Shown: in pieces, positions 18,613 through 27,802 of the stretch
Layout of the letters: each line of letters starts with the position of its first letter
Position numbering within the stretch: position 1 is the stretch's first letter
NCBI GenBank assembly: GCA_036560485.1
Contig: DATBRC010000056.1
Coordinates: 41,157 to 105,156 of the forward strand
DNA length: 64,000 nucleotides
Source of the DNA: DATBRC01 sp036560485
Lineage (GTDB): Bacteria > Pseudomonadota > Gammaproteobacteria > Burkholderiales > Burkholderiaceae_D
Direction of reading: 5' to 3'
Program-made: the position numbers and the translations under genes
The notes under the pieces: generated by a model
Told to the model about the DNA's origin: nothing
Seen by the model: only the letters and a program-made list of their open reading frames with translations
The model's database searches: none

Positions 18613-20389
18613 ATCATCATTCGGCGCACATTTGATAGCAGAGAATCGTACGCGGTTTCGACTTTGGGCACCGAGCAAACAGCAAGTCTCAGTGGAGATT
18701 GAAGGCGCGCAAGCAGTGCCTATGCAGCCGCTTGCCGATGGCTGGTTTGAAGCGGAAGCAGAGTGCGGCGCCGGTACCCGCTATCGTTACCGCATTAGCG
18801 ATGATCTTGCAGTACCGGATCCTGCATCGCGTTTCCAGAATGGCGATGTGCATGATGCCAGCATTGTTTGTGACCCGAATGCATATCATTGGCGAAATGA
18901 AGGTTGGCTCGGCCGTCCTTGGCACGAGACCATCTTGTATGAATTGCATGCAGGAATACTCGATGGTTTCGCCGGTGTCAAAAAACAATTGCAGGGTTTG
19001 GCAGATATTGGTGTGACGGCGATTGAATTGATGCCGATTGCAGATTTTCCCGGACCGCGCAATTGGGGTTACGACGGCGTGCTGCATTATGCGCCGGATG
19101 CGTCGTATGGCACGCCGGATGAACTCAAGGCGTTGATCGATGCTGCGCATGACCTCGGCATGATGGTTTTTCTCGACGTGGTGTACAACCATTTCGGACC
19201 GGACGGTAATTATCTCGGCATGTATGCAGCAGATTTTTTCCGGGACGATATTCATACGCCATGGGGCAAGGCGATTGATTTTCGTAGACGCCAGGTTCGA
19301 GATTTCTTTACCGAGAATGCGATTTACTGGCTCAACGAATTTCGCTTCGATGGCTTGCGTTTCGATGCCGTGCATGCGATCAGTGAAAAGGATTGGCTGA
19401 AAGAAATGGCGGAACAAGTGCGCGCCAGCATGGCAGTTGGTCGGCATGTTCATCTTGTACTGGAAAATGACGACAACATCGCACACTTGCTTGAGCATGT
19501 TCCAAAGCGCCATTTCGATGCACAGTGGAATGACGACATGCACCATGCATTGCATGTTTTATTGACTGGAGAACGCGAAGGCTACTACGCAGGTTATATC
19601 GATCATCCGGCTGAAAAGCTGGCGCGCGGGTTGGCTGAAGGATTTATTTATCAGGGTGACGCATCGCTCTATCCGGGCGGCGAACCGCGCGGTGAACCAA
19701 GCGCACATTTACCGCCGACATCCTTTGTTTTATTTTTGCAAAATCACGATCAGGTCGGCAACCGTGCTTTCGGCGAGCGGCTGACTACACTTGCCAAGCC
19801 ACAAGCATTGCGTGCAGCAAGCGCATTGCTTTTTCTGACACCCCATATCCCACTGATATTCATGGGGGAAGAATTTGGTGCGACGCAGCCATTTCTTTAT
19901 TTCACCAGTTACCCTCAAAAGGAATTGGCCGATGCCGTGCGTGAAGGACGCAGGCAGGAGTTTGCGCGATTCTCCGCATTTTCCGATCCGGCAAAAAGAG
20001 CACAGATCCCTGATCCGAATGCGGAACAAACCTTTCTTGATTCCATTCCAAAACCTGGAGATGGCGCCGCGCTGTTGTGGCGCGATTGGGTCAAGGCACT
20101 TCTCGCCATTCGGCGTGAACAAATCATTCCACGTTTGAAAGGAGCAACGTCGATGGGCGCTGATGTACTGGGACCGGCAGCAGTCAAAGCACGCTGGCGC
20201 ATGAAAGACGGCAAGGTATTGATGATCGCGCTCAATCTGGGCGATGCACCTGTATCGATTTCCTTGAACAAGCTGGCTGATGGATGTGGCGGAACAATTC
20301 TTTTTGAAACGGATCGTGTGCCGGATGCTGTACCTGATGGAAACCTGCCTGCGTACTCGTTCATCGCTGTGCTGGAGCCTTCTGCATGA
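18596..20389 (+). CDS. treZ: Maltooligosyltrehalose trehalohydrolase
   Basis: GH13_10 enzyme releasing trehalose from maltooligosyltrehalose, the product of TreY. N-terminal beta domain (FGAHLIAENRTRFRLWAP) to about residue 100, barrel with VVYNHFGPDGNY, nucleophile Asp257 in GLRFDAVHAI, acid Glu290 in LVLENDDN, and LQNHDQVGNRA. 597 residues, normal. ATG 18596 has GGAGAG 5-7 bases upstream and gives the expected N-terminus; it overlaps glgX by 17 bases. Its stop overlaps malQ by ATGA. Acts with TreY, two genes downstream. Confidence 0.96.
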   Translation: MSITPRSSFGAHLIAENRTRFRLWAPSKQQVSVEIEGAQAVPMQPLADGWFEAEAECGAGTRYRYRISDDLAVPDPASRFQNGDVHDASIVCDPNAYHWRNEGWLGRPWHETILYELHAGILDGFAGVKKQLQGLADIGVTAIELMPIADFPGPRNWGYDGVLHYAPDASYGTPDELKALIDAAHDLGMMVFLDVVYNHFGPDGNYLGMYAADFFRDDIHTPWGKAIDFRRRQVRDFFTENAIYWLNEFRFDGLRFDAVHAISEKDWLKEMAEQVRASMAVGRHVHLVLENDDNIAHLLEHVPKRHFDAQWNDDMHHALHVLLTGEREGYYAGYIDHPAEKLARGLAEGFIYQGDASLYPGGEPRGEPSAHLPPTSFVLFLQNHDQVGNRAFGERLTTLAKPQALRAASALLFLTPHIPLIFMGEEFGATQPFLYFTSYPQKELADAVREGRRQEFARFSAFSDPAKRAQIPDPNAEQTFLDSIPKPGDGAALLWRDWVKALLAIRREQIIPRLKGATSMGADVLGPAAVKARWRMKDGKVLMIALNLGDAPVSISLNKLADGCGGTILFETDRVPDAVPDGNLPAYSFIAVLEPSA

Positions 20390-22512
20390 GTGACGATCAA
20401 ATTTTCAGTTTGGCAAAGGCGGCAGGTCTTGCACGCGATTGGATCAGCGCGAATGGACAACCGATGCAGGTATCGGCCGAAGCATTGCGTGCAATTCTGG
20501 AAGCGCTCAATTTCCCCTGTTCTACCGATGCACAGTGCCAGGAAAGTCATCGACGCTTGGCTGCGCTGAATGCAAGCGACGGTTTGCCTCCGCTTGTGAC
20601 TGCTACGGTTGGTCATGCAATACGTTTGCCGGGAGTTCAACATCTCGCAGGAAAATCATATCGAATTGAGCTTGAAGCAGGGCAGCGTATCGAAGGACGA
20701 TTCCAAGAATATCCAAATGGCGCTACCGAACTGCCATCGATCGATCACTATGGTTATCATCGTCTGCAGGTCGGTGATCACGAGACGAATTTGGCAGTCG
20801 CACCACCACGTTGCTTTGGCATTGCAGATGCGATGCATGCTAAAACGGAAATCGACCCGTCATACAACCCACGGTTGTGGGGACTTGGCGTGCAATTGTA
20901 TTCATTGCGCCGAAAGGGCGATGGCGGACTCGGCGACTTCACCAGCCTGTCGATGTTAGCCACATCCCTCGCATCTCACGGAGCTGCTGCGCTTGCGATC
21001 AGTCCGGTGCATGCGATGTTCAGCGCAGACGTATCGCGTTTCAGTCCGTATGGACCATCGAGCCGGCTTTTCCTGAATGTGCTGCATATCGATCCGGCAA
21101 ACGTATTAGGGCAGGAAGCATTGTCGGCAACACTCGCATCGTTAGGTGGCGACGCGGAAAACATGCTTGCGCGATTGGAGAAAAGTGAACTGATCAATTG
21201 GCCTGCATCTGCTTCTTTGCGGCTGACCTTGTTGCGCCGGCTATATGGCCAATTCATGGAGCACGGCGATCAAGATGCTTTTGAAAAATTTAGGCGTGAA
21301 AGCGGCACATCGTTGCGCGACCATGCGCGCTTTGAAACCTTGCATGCGTGGCGTCTGGCGCATGGCGAAAACGGCGATTGGCGTACATGGCCTGACGGCC
21401 TGCGCGATCCAAAGAACGCTGAGGTTGAACGTTTTGCGCAGGAACATGCAGCGGTAGTGCGCTTCCATGAATTTTTGCAATGGCAGGCAGCGCGTGGTTT
21501 GTCCGGCGCACAGAAAGCCGCGCGCGATGCCGGCATGCCGATCGGATTGATTGCCGATCTCGCCGTGGGCGCTGACAATGGTGGCAGCCAGGCATGGAGT
21601 CGACAAACAGAAATCATCAATGGATTGTCGGTCGGTGCGCCACCTGACGTGATCAATACACGCGGCCAGAAGTGGGGGCTCGGTGCATTCTCTCCGCATA
21701 CGATGAAGGCACAAGGTTTCGGTGCTTACATCGAAATGCTGCGTGCGACGTTTGCCTATGCCGGTGGCGCACGCATCGATCATGTACTGGGTTTGAGCAG
21801 ATTGTGGTTGACGCCGCAGGATGCTTCTCCGGAAGAAGGCGCTTATCTTCAATATCCGATGGAAGATTTGCTGCGCTTGACTGCATTGGAATCGTGGCGC
21901 CATCGCGCGATTGTCATCGGCGAAGATTTGGGAACCGTTCCTGCCGGATTCGATGAGCAGCTTGCGCGTGCCGGTTTGATGGGTATGCGTGTGCTGCTTT
22001 TTCAACGTGACAGCCATCGCTTTTTCAGGCCGGAAGAATGGTCGAAGGATGCGATCGCGACCACGACAACACATGACTTGCCGACGATAGCAGGCTGGTG
22101 GCAGGGACGCGACATTGATTGGCGCGCCAGTCTTGACCTGTTGGAAAAAGGCCAATCTGAAGAAGAGGCGCACGCTATCCGCGATCGCGAACGGAGTGAA
22201 CTGTGGCAGGCACTTGTGCAAGCCGGTTGCGCCGGTGGTGAAGAACCGGAACAGAATGCCGAATCGGCTCCGCTGGATGCGGTGATCGATTTCATGTCGA
22301 TGACACCGGCGCCGCTCGCCATGCTGCCTATCGAAGATGCGCTCGGTTTGGTGGAACAGCCGAATCTGCCGGGAACGATTGATTCGCATCCGAACTGGCG
22401 ACGCCGTCTTCCGCAGACAGTGGACAATCTTTTGTTGAACCATACATTGCTGAAGCGTTTGGCAATCATGAATAAATCACGCTCCTCACGTTCTCATGGC
22501 GGAGAATCGTGA
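20386..22512 (+). CDS. malQ: 4-alpha-glucanotransferase (amylomaltase)
   Basis: GH77 disproportionating enzyme, moving maltodextrin segments between chains and freeing glucose. Catalytic residues: Asp465 in GARIDHVLG, Glu513 in VIGEDLG, Asp564 in TTHDLPT. The N-terminal 150 residues form the extension typical of proteobacterial MalQ. 708 residues. It overlaps treZ by 4 bases (ATGA) and treY by 1, so translation is coupled. Within this operon it probably rebuilds chains long enough for TreY and GlgE from the short products of GlgX. Confidence 0.95.
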   Translation: MSDDQIFSLAKAAGLARDWISANGQPMQVSAEALRAILEALNFPCSTDAQCQESHRRLAALNASDGLPPLVTATVGHAIRLPGVQHLAGKSYRIELEAGQRIEGRFQEYPNGATELPSIDHYGYHRLQVGDHETNLAVAPPRCFGIADAMHAKTEIDPSYNPRLWGLGVQLYSLRRKGDGGLGDFTSLSMLATSLASHGAAALAISPVHAMFSADVSRFSPYGPSSRLFLNVLHIDPANVLGQEALSATLASLGGDAENMLARLEKSELINWPASASLRLTLLRRLYGQFMEHGDQDAFEKFRRESGTSLRDHARFETLHAWRLAHGENGDWRTWPDGLRDPKNAEVERFAQEHAAVVRFHEFLQWQAARGLSGAQKAARDAGMPIGLIADLAVGADNGGSQAWSRQTEIINGLSVGAPPDVINTRGQKWGLGAFSPHTMKAQGFGAYIEMLRATFAYAGGARIDHVLGLSRLWLTPQDASPEEGAYLQYPMEDLLRLTALESWRHRAIVIGEDLGTVPAGFDEQLARAGLMGMRVLLFQRDSHRFFRPEEWSKDAIATTTTHDLPTIAGWWQGRDIDWRASLDLLEKGQSEEEAHAIRDRERSELWQALVQAGCAGGEEPEQNAESAPLDAVIDFMSMTPAPLAMLPIEDALGLVEQPNLPGTIDSHPNWRRRLPQTVDNLLLNHTLLKRLAIMNKSRSSRSHGGES

Positions 22513-25313
22513 TGCCTATTCCACGTGCGACGGCACGCTTGCAGCTGCATAAGGATTTTACGTTGTACGATGCCTGTCAAGTCGTGCCATATTACGCGAA
22601 GCTTGGCATCAGTCACATTTATGCGTCGCCGATCATGACTGCACGTAGCGGTTCCACGCATGGTTATGACATCGTGGATCCGACGCGCATCAATCCGGAA
22701 ATCGGCGGGGAAGAGGGCTTGCGCAAACTGGTTGCCTGTTTACGCTCGGCCGATATGGGATTGATTCTCGATATTGTGCCGAATCATATGGGGGTCGGAC
22801 CGGAAAACCCGTGGTGGCAACATGTGCTGGAATGGGGGCAGGCAAGTCCGTATGCACGCTGGTTCGATATCGACTGGCATCCGGCCGATGAAACGTTGCA
22901 TGGAAAGGTGATGGCGCCGTTTCTTGGCGCGCCTTACGGCGATGTATTGATTGCAGGCGATATCAAACTCCAGTTTGATGATCTGCGCGGTAAATTTTTT
23001 GTCAGCTATTATGCGCATCGTTTTCCGGTAGCGCCGGCGGACTATGGCAGTATTTTGCAAGCGGCTGCTTCCGATCGCCTTGCACCCGCGATTGCTGCAT
23101 TTGAAGAAGGATGCAACGATGCCGGCGAAATTTCGCAGCAAAATGCCGATATCGGTTTTGGTTTGTTGCGTCAGATTGCAAGCACAAACGAAGGCGCGGA
23201 AGATATTCAAACAGCTTTAAAGAGTTTTTTGCCTGATGCGATACTTGGCATCGATTCGCTGCATCAGCTTCTTGAGCGACAACATTATCGCTTGGCGTGG
23301 TGGCGTTGTGCGGCTGACGGCATCAATTGGCGCCGCTTTTTCGAAGTGACCGATCTGGTCGGCGTGCGGGTTGAACAGGATGATGTGTTCGAAGCCACCC
23401 ATGCTTTGCTGTTTCGTCTCTATATCGAAGGTTTGATTGATGGCGTTCGTATTGATCATGTGGATGGGTTGGCCGATCCCGGCGCATATTGTCGCAAGTT
23501 GCGTCGCCGCTTGCAGGCACTGACATCGCAAAGGCCGCCGGAGTTGCCGCCGACGCCCGCTTATATCATCGTGGAAAAAATTCTCAGCGCAGGAGAGCAG
23601 CTGCGCACCAACTGGGAAATCGACGGCACCAGCGGTTACGATTTCATGGATCGTGTCGGTGCACTGATGCATGACCCGGCCGGCGAAGCGCCGATCACAT
23701 CTTTATGGGCGGAACTGACCGGCCAGACGCAGGATTTCCTGGCGGAAGTGCAGCAAGCAAGGCGGCAGTTGATTGCGATTAATCTTGCCGGTGAATTTGA
23801 AGCAGCGGCACGTGCATTACATGCGGTTGCACGGACAGACTTGCGCACGCGTGACTTTTCTCTAGGGGCGATTCGCCGTGTCTTTACCGAGTTGCTGGTG
23901 CATTTTTCAGTTTATCGAACCTACGCCGACAGCAATGGCCGCGATGAGCTTGATCAATTGGTGATCGATCATGCGTTGGAAAAAGCGCGCCATAGTGTGG
24001 AGCGGACTGAAGTGCCTTTACTTGATGTGATCGCCCGTTGGCTCGGTGGCGATGCGCCGCGCGATGCGGCCAATCCAAGAGTGCGCGCCTTGCATCAACG
24101 CGCGATTACACGTTTTCAGCAATTGACGCCGCCTCTGGTGGCAAAGTCGGTGGAAGACACTGCCTTCTATCGATATGGCAGGCTATTGTCGCGCAATGAA
24201 GTTGGTTCAGACCCTGGGCAGTTTTTTCTCACGCCACAGGGCTTTCATGAAGCTAACCTCGTGCGAGCCGAGCGATTCCCTCATTCTTTGCTGGCGACTG
24301 CTACACACGACCACAAGCGTGGCGAAGATGTGCGCATGCGCATCGCCGTATTGAGCGAAACGCCGGATGAATGGAGGGATATCGTTCGTGAGTGGATCAC
24401 GTTTAATGCAGTGTTGCGCACAGAGATTTCACCGGAAAATGGCGAGCCAGGCTATTTTGCGCCACAACCTGCCGATGAATTGATGCTATACCAAATGCTG
24501 GTTGGCGCGTGGCCGATTGGATTGAAATTTGACGATGTGCACGGTATCAAGCAGTTTGCCGAACGTATCGAGCGATGGTTGATCAAGGCGCTGCGCGAAG
24601 CCAAACAAGTGAGCGACTGGGTCCAGCCGAATGAAGAATATGAAGCAGCATGCGTGAAGTTTTTGCACGCGATTCTTCTGGTCGATCCCTACAACGTATT
24701 TTTATCGAAGCTCGTTGATTGGGTCAGCAAACTGGCGCCGGTGGGTATGATCAAAAGTCTCGTCCAGACCGTATTGCGGCTGACATCGCCCGGCATACCG
24801 GACCTTTATCAGGGAACCGATTTCTGGGATTTCAGTTTGGTCGATCCGGATAACCGTCGGCCGGTTGACTACGCAGTACGCGAACAAGCATTGCTTGGAT
24901 ATGCTGTTATCAAAAATACTGAAGGATGGCAGCAAGGGCGTTTGAAGCAGCAAGTTATCTGCAATCTTCTTGCGTTACGTGTGAAGGAACCGGATTTATT
25001 TTTAAACGGGGAATATTTGCCATTGAACATCACAGGTTCGATGGCTGATCATGCAATTGCATTTGCGCGACGTTATCAGCAACGGACGGTGATTATCGTT
25101 GCCACTCACTTGCCATATCAGCTCATGGAGGAAAGCGATTTTCCTGTAGTGCGATCTGAGGTTTGGAAGGAGACTGCGGTTGATTTTACTTTTCATTCAG
25201 AATCGTGGACGGATATTCTTAGTGGTGAAAAAACGAATATTAAAGGCGGAAAAATTCAGCTGGGTGATGCATTGCGTTTGCTGCCTGTTGCGATACTGAT
25301 GAATGACACTTGA
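22512..25313 (+). CDS. treY: Maltooligosyltrehalose synthase
   Basis: GH13_26 enzyme converting the reducing-end alpha-1,4 bond of a maltodextrin into alpha,alpha-1,1, giving maltooligosyltrehalose for TreZ. Signature blocks: HGYDIVDPTRINPEIGG near 50, LDIVPNHM, nucleophile Asp315 in GVRIDHVDGLADP, acid Glu355 in IIVEKIL. 933 residues, typical. The ATG at 22512 is 7 bases after GGAG (22501-22504); a GTG at 22509 is the alternative. Last gene of the glgE operon; the following gene is convergent. Confidence 0.96.
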   Translation: MPIPRATARLQLHKDFTLYDACQVVPYYAKLGISHIYASPIMTARSGSTHGYDIVDPTRINPEIGGEEGLRKLVACLRSADMGLILDIVPNHMGVGPENPWWQHVLEWGQASPYARWFDIDWHPADETLHGKVMAPFLGAPYGDVLIAGDIKLQFDDLRGKFFVSYYAHRFPVAPADYGSILQAAASDRLAPAIAAFEEGCNDAGEISQQNADIGFGLLRQIASTNEGAEDIQTALKSFLPDAILGIDSLHQLLERQHYRLAWWRCAADGINWRRFFEVTDLVGVRVEQDDVFEATHALLFRLYIEGLIDGVRIDHVDGLADPGAYCRKLRRRLQALTSQRPPELPPTPAYIIVEKILSAGEQLRTNWEIDGTSGYDFMDRVGALMHDPAGEAPITSLWAELTGQTQDFLAEVQQARRQLIAINLAGEFEAAARALHAVARTDLRTRDFSLGAIRRVFTELLVHFSVYRTYADSNGRDELDQLVIDHALEKARHSVERTEVPLLDVIARWLGGDAPRDAANPRVRALHQRAITRFQQLTPPLVAKSVEDTAFYRYGRLLSRNEVGSDPGQFFLTPQGFHEANLVRAERFPHSLLATATHDHKRGEDVRMRIAVLSETPDEWRDIVREWITFNAVLRTEISPENGEPGYFAPQPADELMLYQMLVGAWPIGLKFDDVHGIKQFAERIERWLIKALREAKQVSDWVQPNEEYEAACVKFLHAILLVDPYNVFLSKLVDWVSKLAPVGMIKSLVQTVLRLTSPGIPDLYQGTDFWDFSLVDPDNRRPVDYAVREQALLGYAVIKNTEGWQQGRLKQQVICNLLALRVKEPDLFLNGEYLPLNITGSMADHAIAFARRYQQRTVIIVATHLPYQLMEESDFPVVRSEVWKETAVDFTFHSESWTDILSGEKTNIKGGKIQLGDALRLLPVAILMNDT

Positions 25314-25339
25314 ATGGCGACAATGTAAGTATAGATTCG

Positions 25340-26020
25340 TCATCTATAGTGCTGCGTGTGTTCTCGCTCGGACTCTTCAAGCAAGCGCATTACTTCTGCA
25401 TCCGTTATCTGTTCAAAATTTTCATACCATAATCCAACCGCATAAAATGGATCCGGCGTATTCAAGCAAATTATTTCATCTACCTCTTCTCTCAATTTTT
25501 CACAAACATCCGGCGGTGCAACGGGTGTGGCAAGAATAATGCGTGCGGGCATTTCCTTGCGCAGAGTTTTTGCAGCAATCAGCATGCTTGACCCGGTTGC
25601 CATCCCGTCATCAACCAAAATGACAATGCGCCCTCGCAACGGTATGCCTGTCCGAATTGATCTATACAACTTTTCCTGTCGATCAATTTCCAGTAATGCG
25701 CGCTGTGCCATGTTTTCTACAACCGATGTTGGAATTTCAAGCGCCTCCAGCACTTCATGCTGCAATACGCACAGGCCGCCATTGGCAATGGCTCCCATCG
25801 CATATTCTTCATGTCCCGGTACGCCCAGCTTTCTGACTAGCATGACGTCAAGCGGGATTTCCAGAATTTTTGCAATAGAAAATCCTACCTGCACACCGCC
25901 ACGCGGCAATGCAAGTACGATCGCGTTAGGGTGTTGAAAAAACACTCTTAATCTTTGCGACAAAAATGCACCGGCCTGCATGCGATTGTTGAATCGTTTC
26001 AATTCAGCCATAACAATCAT
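25340..26020 (-). CDS. Phosphoribosyltransferase-domain protein
   Basis: Type I phosphoribosyltransferase fold with the PRPP loop VILVDDGMATGSSM near residues 132-145 and an N-terminal ALPRGGVQVG block. 226 residues, cytoplasmic. This family is often found beside stress or storage genes and its substrate is not established; it is not a recognisable purine or pyrimidine salvage enzyme. ATG 26020 or the in-frame ATG 26011 could be the start. It lies 11 bases behind the PEBP gene in a leftward pair, convergent with treY. Confidence 0.8.
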   Translation of the reverse strand: MIVMAELKRFNNRMQAGAFLSQRLRVFFQHPNAIVLALPRGGVQVGFSIAKILEIPLDVMLVRKLGVPGHEEYAMGAIANGGLCVLQHEVLEALEIPTSVVENMAQRALLEIDRQEKLYRSIRTGIPLRGRIVILVDDGMATGSSMLIAAKTLRKEMPARIILATPVAPPDVCEKLREEVDEIICLNTPDPFYAVGLWYENFEQITDAEVMRLLEESEREHTQHYR

Positions 26021-26031
26021 GTCTCTTTCAT

Positions 26032-26508
26032 TTATTTATTCCGCTGGTATAAGCCGATCAATTCAGCTTGCCCGATAACATGTCCTGCCATCGTCTTTTC
26101 CAATTGCGCCTTGGTTGGATTATGCAGATCAGGCAGCACGGTATCCAGCGCAAAAAGTTTATGGAAATAACGATGGCGGCCGATAGGCGGGCAAGGACCG
26201 CCATATTCGTTTTTATGCCAGTCGTTGCTGCCTGCGTGTGCACCTTGAGGCAAGTCTTGCGTATGCACACCTTGCGAAAAACCGGTCACACTGGTCGGAA
26301 TGTCATAGACGACCCAATGAACCCAGGTTCTTTGTGGCGCAGCAGGATCAGGGGCGTCGGGATCGTCGACAATCAATGCCAGGCTTTTAGCAGTAGGTGG
26401 TATGCCTGACCATGCTAGTGGCGGCGAAATATTGACGCCATCGCAGGTATGGATTGCAGGAATGTTGGTGCCTGCGTCAAATGCAGGTGAAGTCAGAATC
26501 AGGCTCAT
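26032..26508 (-). CDS. YbhB/YbcL-family PEBP-like protein
   Basis: Phosphatidylethanolamine-binding-protein fold, bacterial Raf-kinase-inhibitor-like group: LIVDDPDAPD and TWVHWVVYDIP near 45-72 and YGGPCPPIGRHRYFHKLFALD near 102-122 are the family's two ligand-site blocks. 158 residues, no signal peptide. Biochemical role in bacteria is unknown. First gene of the leftward pair with the phosphoribosyltransferase. Confidence 0.9.
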   Translation of the reverse strand: MSLILTSPAFDAGTNIPAIHTCDGVNISPPLAWSGIPPTAKSLALIVDDPDAPDPAAPQRTWVHWVVYDIPTSVTGFSQGVHTQDLPQGAHAGSNDWHKNEYGGPCPPIGRHRYFHKLFALDTVLPDLHNPTKAQLEKTMAGHVIGQAELIGLYQRNK

Positions 26509-26574
26509 TGCATATTCCTCTCTTCAAGTTTGGCTGGTAGCACGGAAACAAATGCGATATGGAGAGGTATATGC

Positions 26575-26769
26575 ATGATAGATACGTCATTCACAGTTAT
26601 TCCTCATACCAGACCGAGTGCATGTAAATCAGCATTCAATTCCTCGTTCTTGGTTCTTACTGCAGTAAATCTGTTTCATTCGCATTTGGAATGCGGATTC
26701 AAGAATGAGTTCCTGAGAATGATGTCACCCATGCTGCAATCTATCGACAAGTACCATCAAGCATTGTGA
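26575..26769 (+). CDS. Candidate small ORF upstream of grpE
   Basis: A 64-codon frame beginning at ATG 26575, 7 bases behind a strong ribosome site GGAGAGG (26561-26567). The predicted peptide has no recognisable domain or membrane segment. A competing ATG at 26571 in another frame ends after 18 codons. The good ribosome site is the only support; codon choice is not persuasive. Treat as doubtful. Confidence 0.25.
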   Translation: MIDTSFTVIPHTRPSACKSAFNSSFLVLTAVNLFHSHLECGFKNEFLRMMSPMLQSIDKYHQAL

Positions 26770-27002
26770 TGAATCATGATCGATGCCATGTGCTTCAATG
26801 CGCTCGCAAAATCCATAATGGACGATGAAAAGTATCATTTTTGGTTTTTGAGATTTCAATATTTGTTCAATGTATGACGTGGAACAAGCCGTATTGATGC
26901 GGATATGAAAATATCAATCTTCATGAAACAAAACATGCTCTCTTGTGTCATTAGATTTTCTCTATGTTTGTTTTTGTTTTCAATGAATACGGGAGATTTT
27001 CA
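26770..27002. promoter_or_regulatory. grpE-dnaK upstream region
   Basis: About 230 AT-rich bases without a gene. Heat-shock control would be expected, but I find neither a CIRCE inverted repeat (TTAGCACTC-N9-GAGTGCTAA) nor a clear sigma-32 pair (CTTGAA with CCCCAT). The promoter therefore remains unassigned. Confidence 0.4.
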
Positions 27003-27728
27003 ATGCAAACTCAACAGCAATGGAACGAAAAAGCGGGAGAAGGGAAACCGATGATGTCGCGGACGGAACCTACCCTGGATATGAATGAATTGTTGCCACC
27101 ATCTTTGTCCGAATCAGACAAGCCGACAGTAGAGACAGTAGAAACAGATAAAGCCGCAGTCGAATCAGACAAGCATGCGACCGAACCGGTTGTGCAATCA
27201 GGACAATCAAGTACATCAGCGGCTCCAGAAGTCGATTCGAAATCGGCAGAGAATGATCTGAAAGAAAAACTTGCACGTGCGGAAGCAAAGGCGGCAGAAA
27301 TGCAGGATGCATACATGCGGGCCAAGGCGGATCTGGAAAACATTCGTCGACGCGCGCAGGAGGATGTGATGCGGGCACATAAATTTGCGATTGAAGGTTT
27401 TGCTGAAAGCTTGGTGCCGGTCAAGGATAGCTTGGAAACAGCACTCAAAATAGAAGCGCCAACCTTGGAATCGATCAAGGAAGGTGTGGAGATGACATTG
27501 AAACAGTTGAATACTGCTTTTGAAAAAAACCGGCTGACTGAAATCAATCCAATGCCAGGCGATAAGCTTGATCCGATGAAGCATCAGGCGATTTCAACGG
27601 TGCCGGTAGATCAGAATCCCAACACGATCATCAATGTGCTGCAAAAAGGCTACATGATTGCCGATCGGCTGTTGCGTCCGGCACTGGTGACGGTTGGACA
27701 GGAAAAATCGAGCAAGAGCGAGGCTTGA
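27003..27728 (+). CDS. grpE: Nucleotide exchange factor GrpE
   Basis: Co-chaperone that releases ADP from DnaK. The first 90 residues are acidic and disordered; a long coiled coil (about 92-150, KEKLARAEAKAAEMQDAYMRAK and on) leads to the C-terminal beta domain with the conserved MKHQAISTVP and VLQKGYMIADRLLRPALVTV. 241 residues. ATG 27003 follows GGGAGA (26991-26996) by 6 bases, preferred over an in-frame ATG at 26964. It precedes dnaK by 74 bases, the usual pairing. Confidence 0.96.
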   Translation: MQTQQQWNEKAGEGKPMMSRTEPTLDMNELLPPSLSESDKPTVETVETDKAAVESDKHATEPVVQSGQSSTSAAPEVDSKSAENDLKEKLARAEAKAAEMQDAYMRAKADLENIRRRAQEDVMRAHKFAIEGFAESLVPVKDSLETALKIEAPTLESIKEGVEMTLKQLNTAFEKNRLTEINPMPGDKLDPMKHQAISTVPVDQNPNTIINVLQKGYMIADRLLRPALVTVGQEKSSKSEA

Positions 27729-27802
27729 AGGCGATCGGTGCAGAACACATATTGATTTCGAAACCGTCGAATCAATTTTAGTTATTGAAGAAGGAGAAAG
27801 TC

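Noticed and set aside
26509..27002. CIRCE or sigma-32 heat-shock signals before grpE
   Set aside because: Searched by eye on both strands; neither the CIRCE repeat nor CTTGAA/CCCCAT pair was found.
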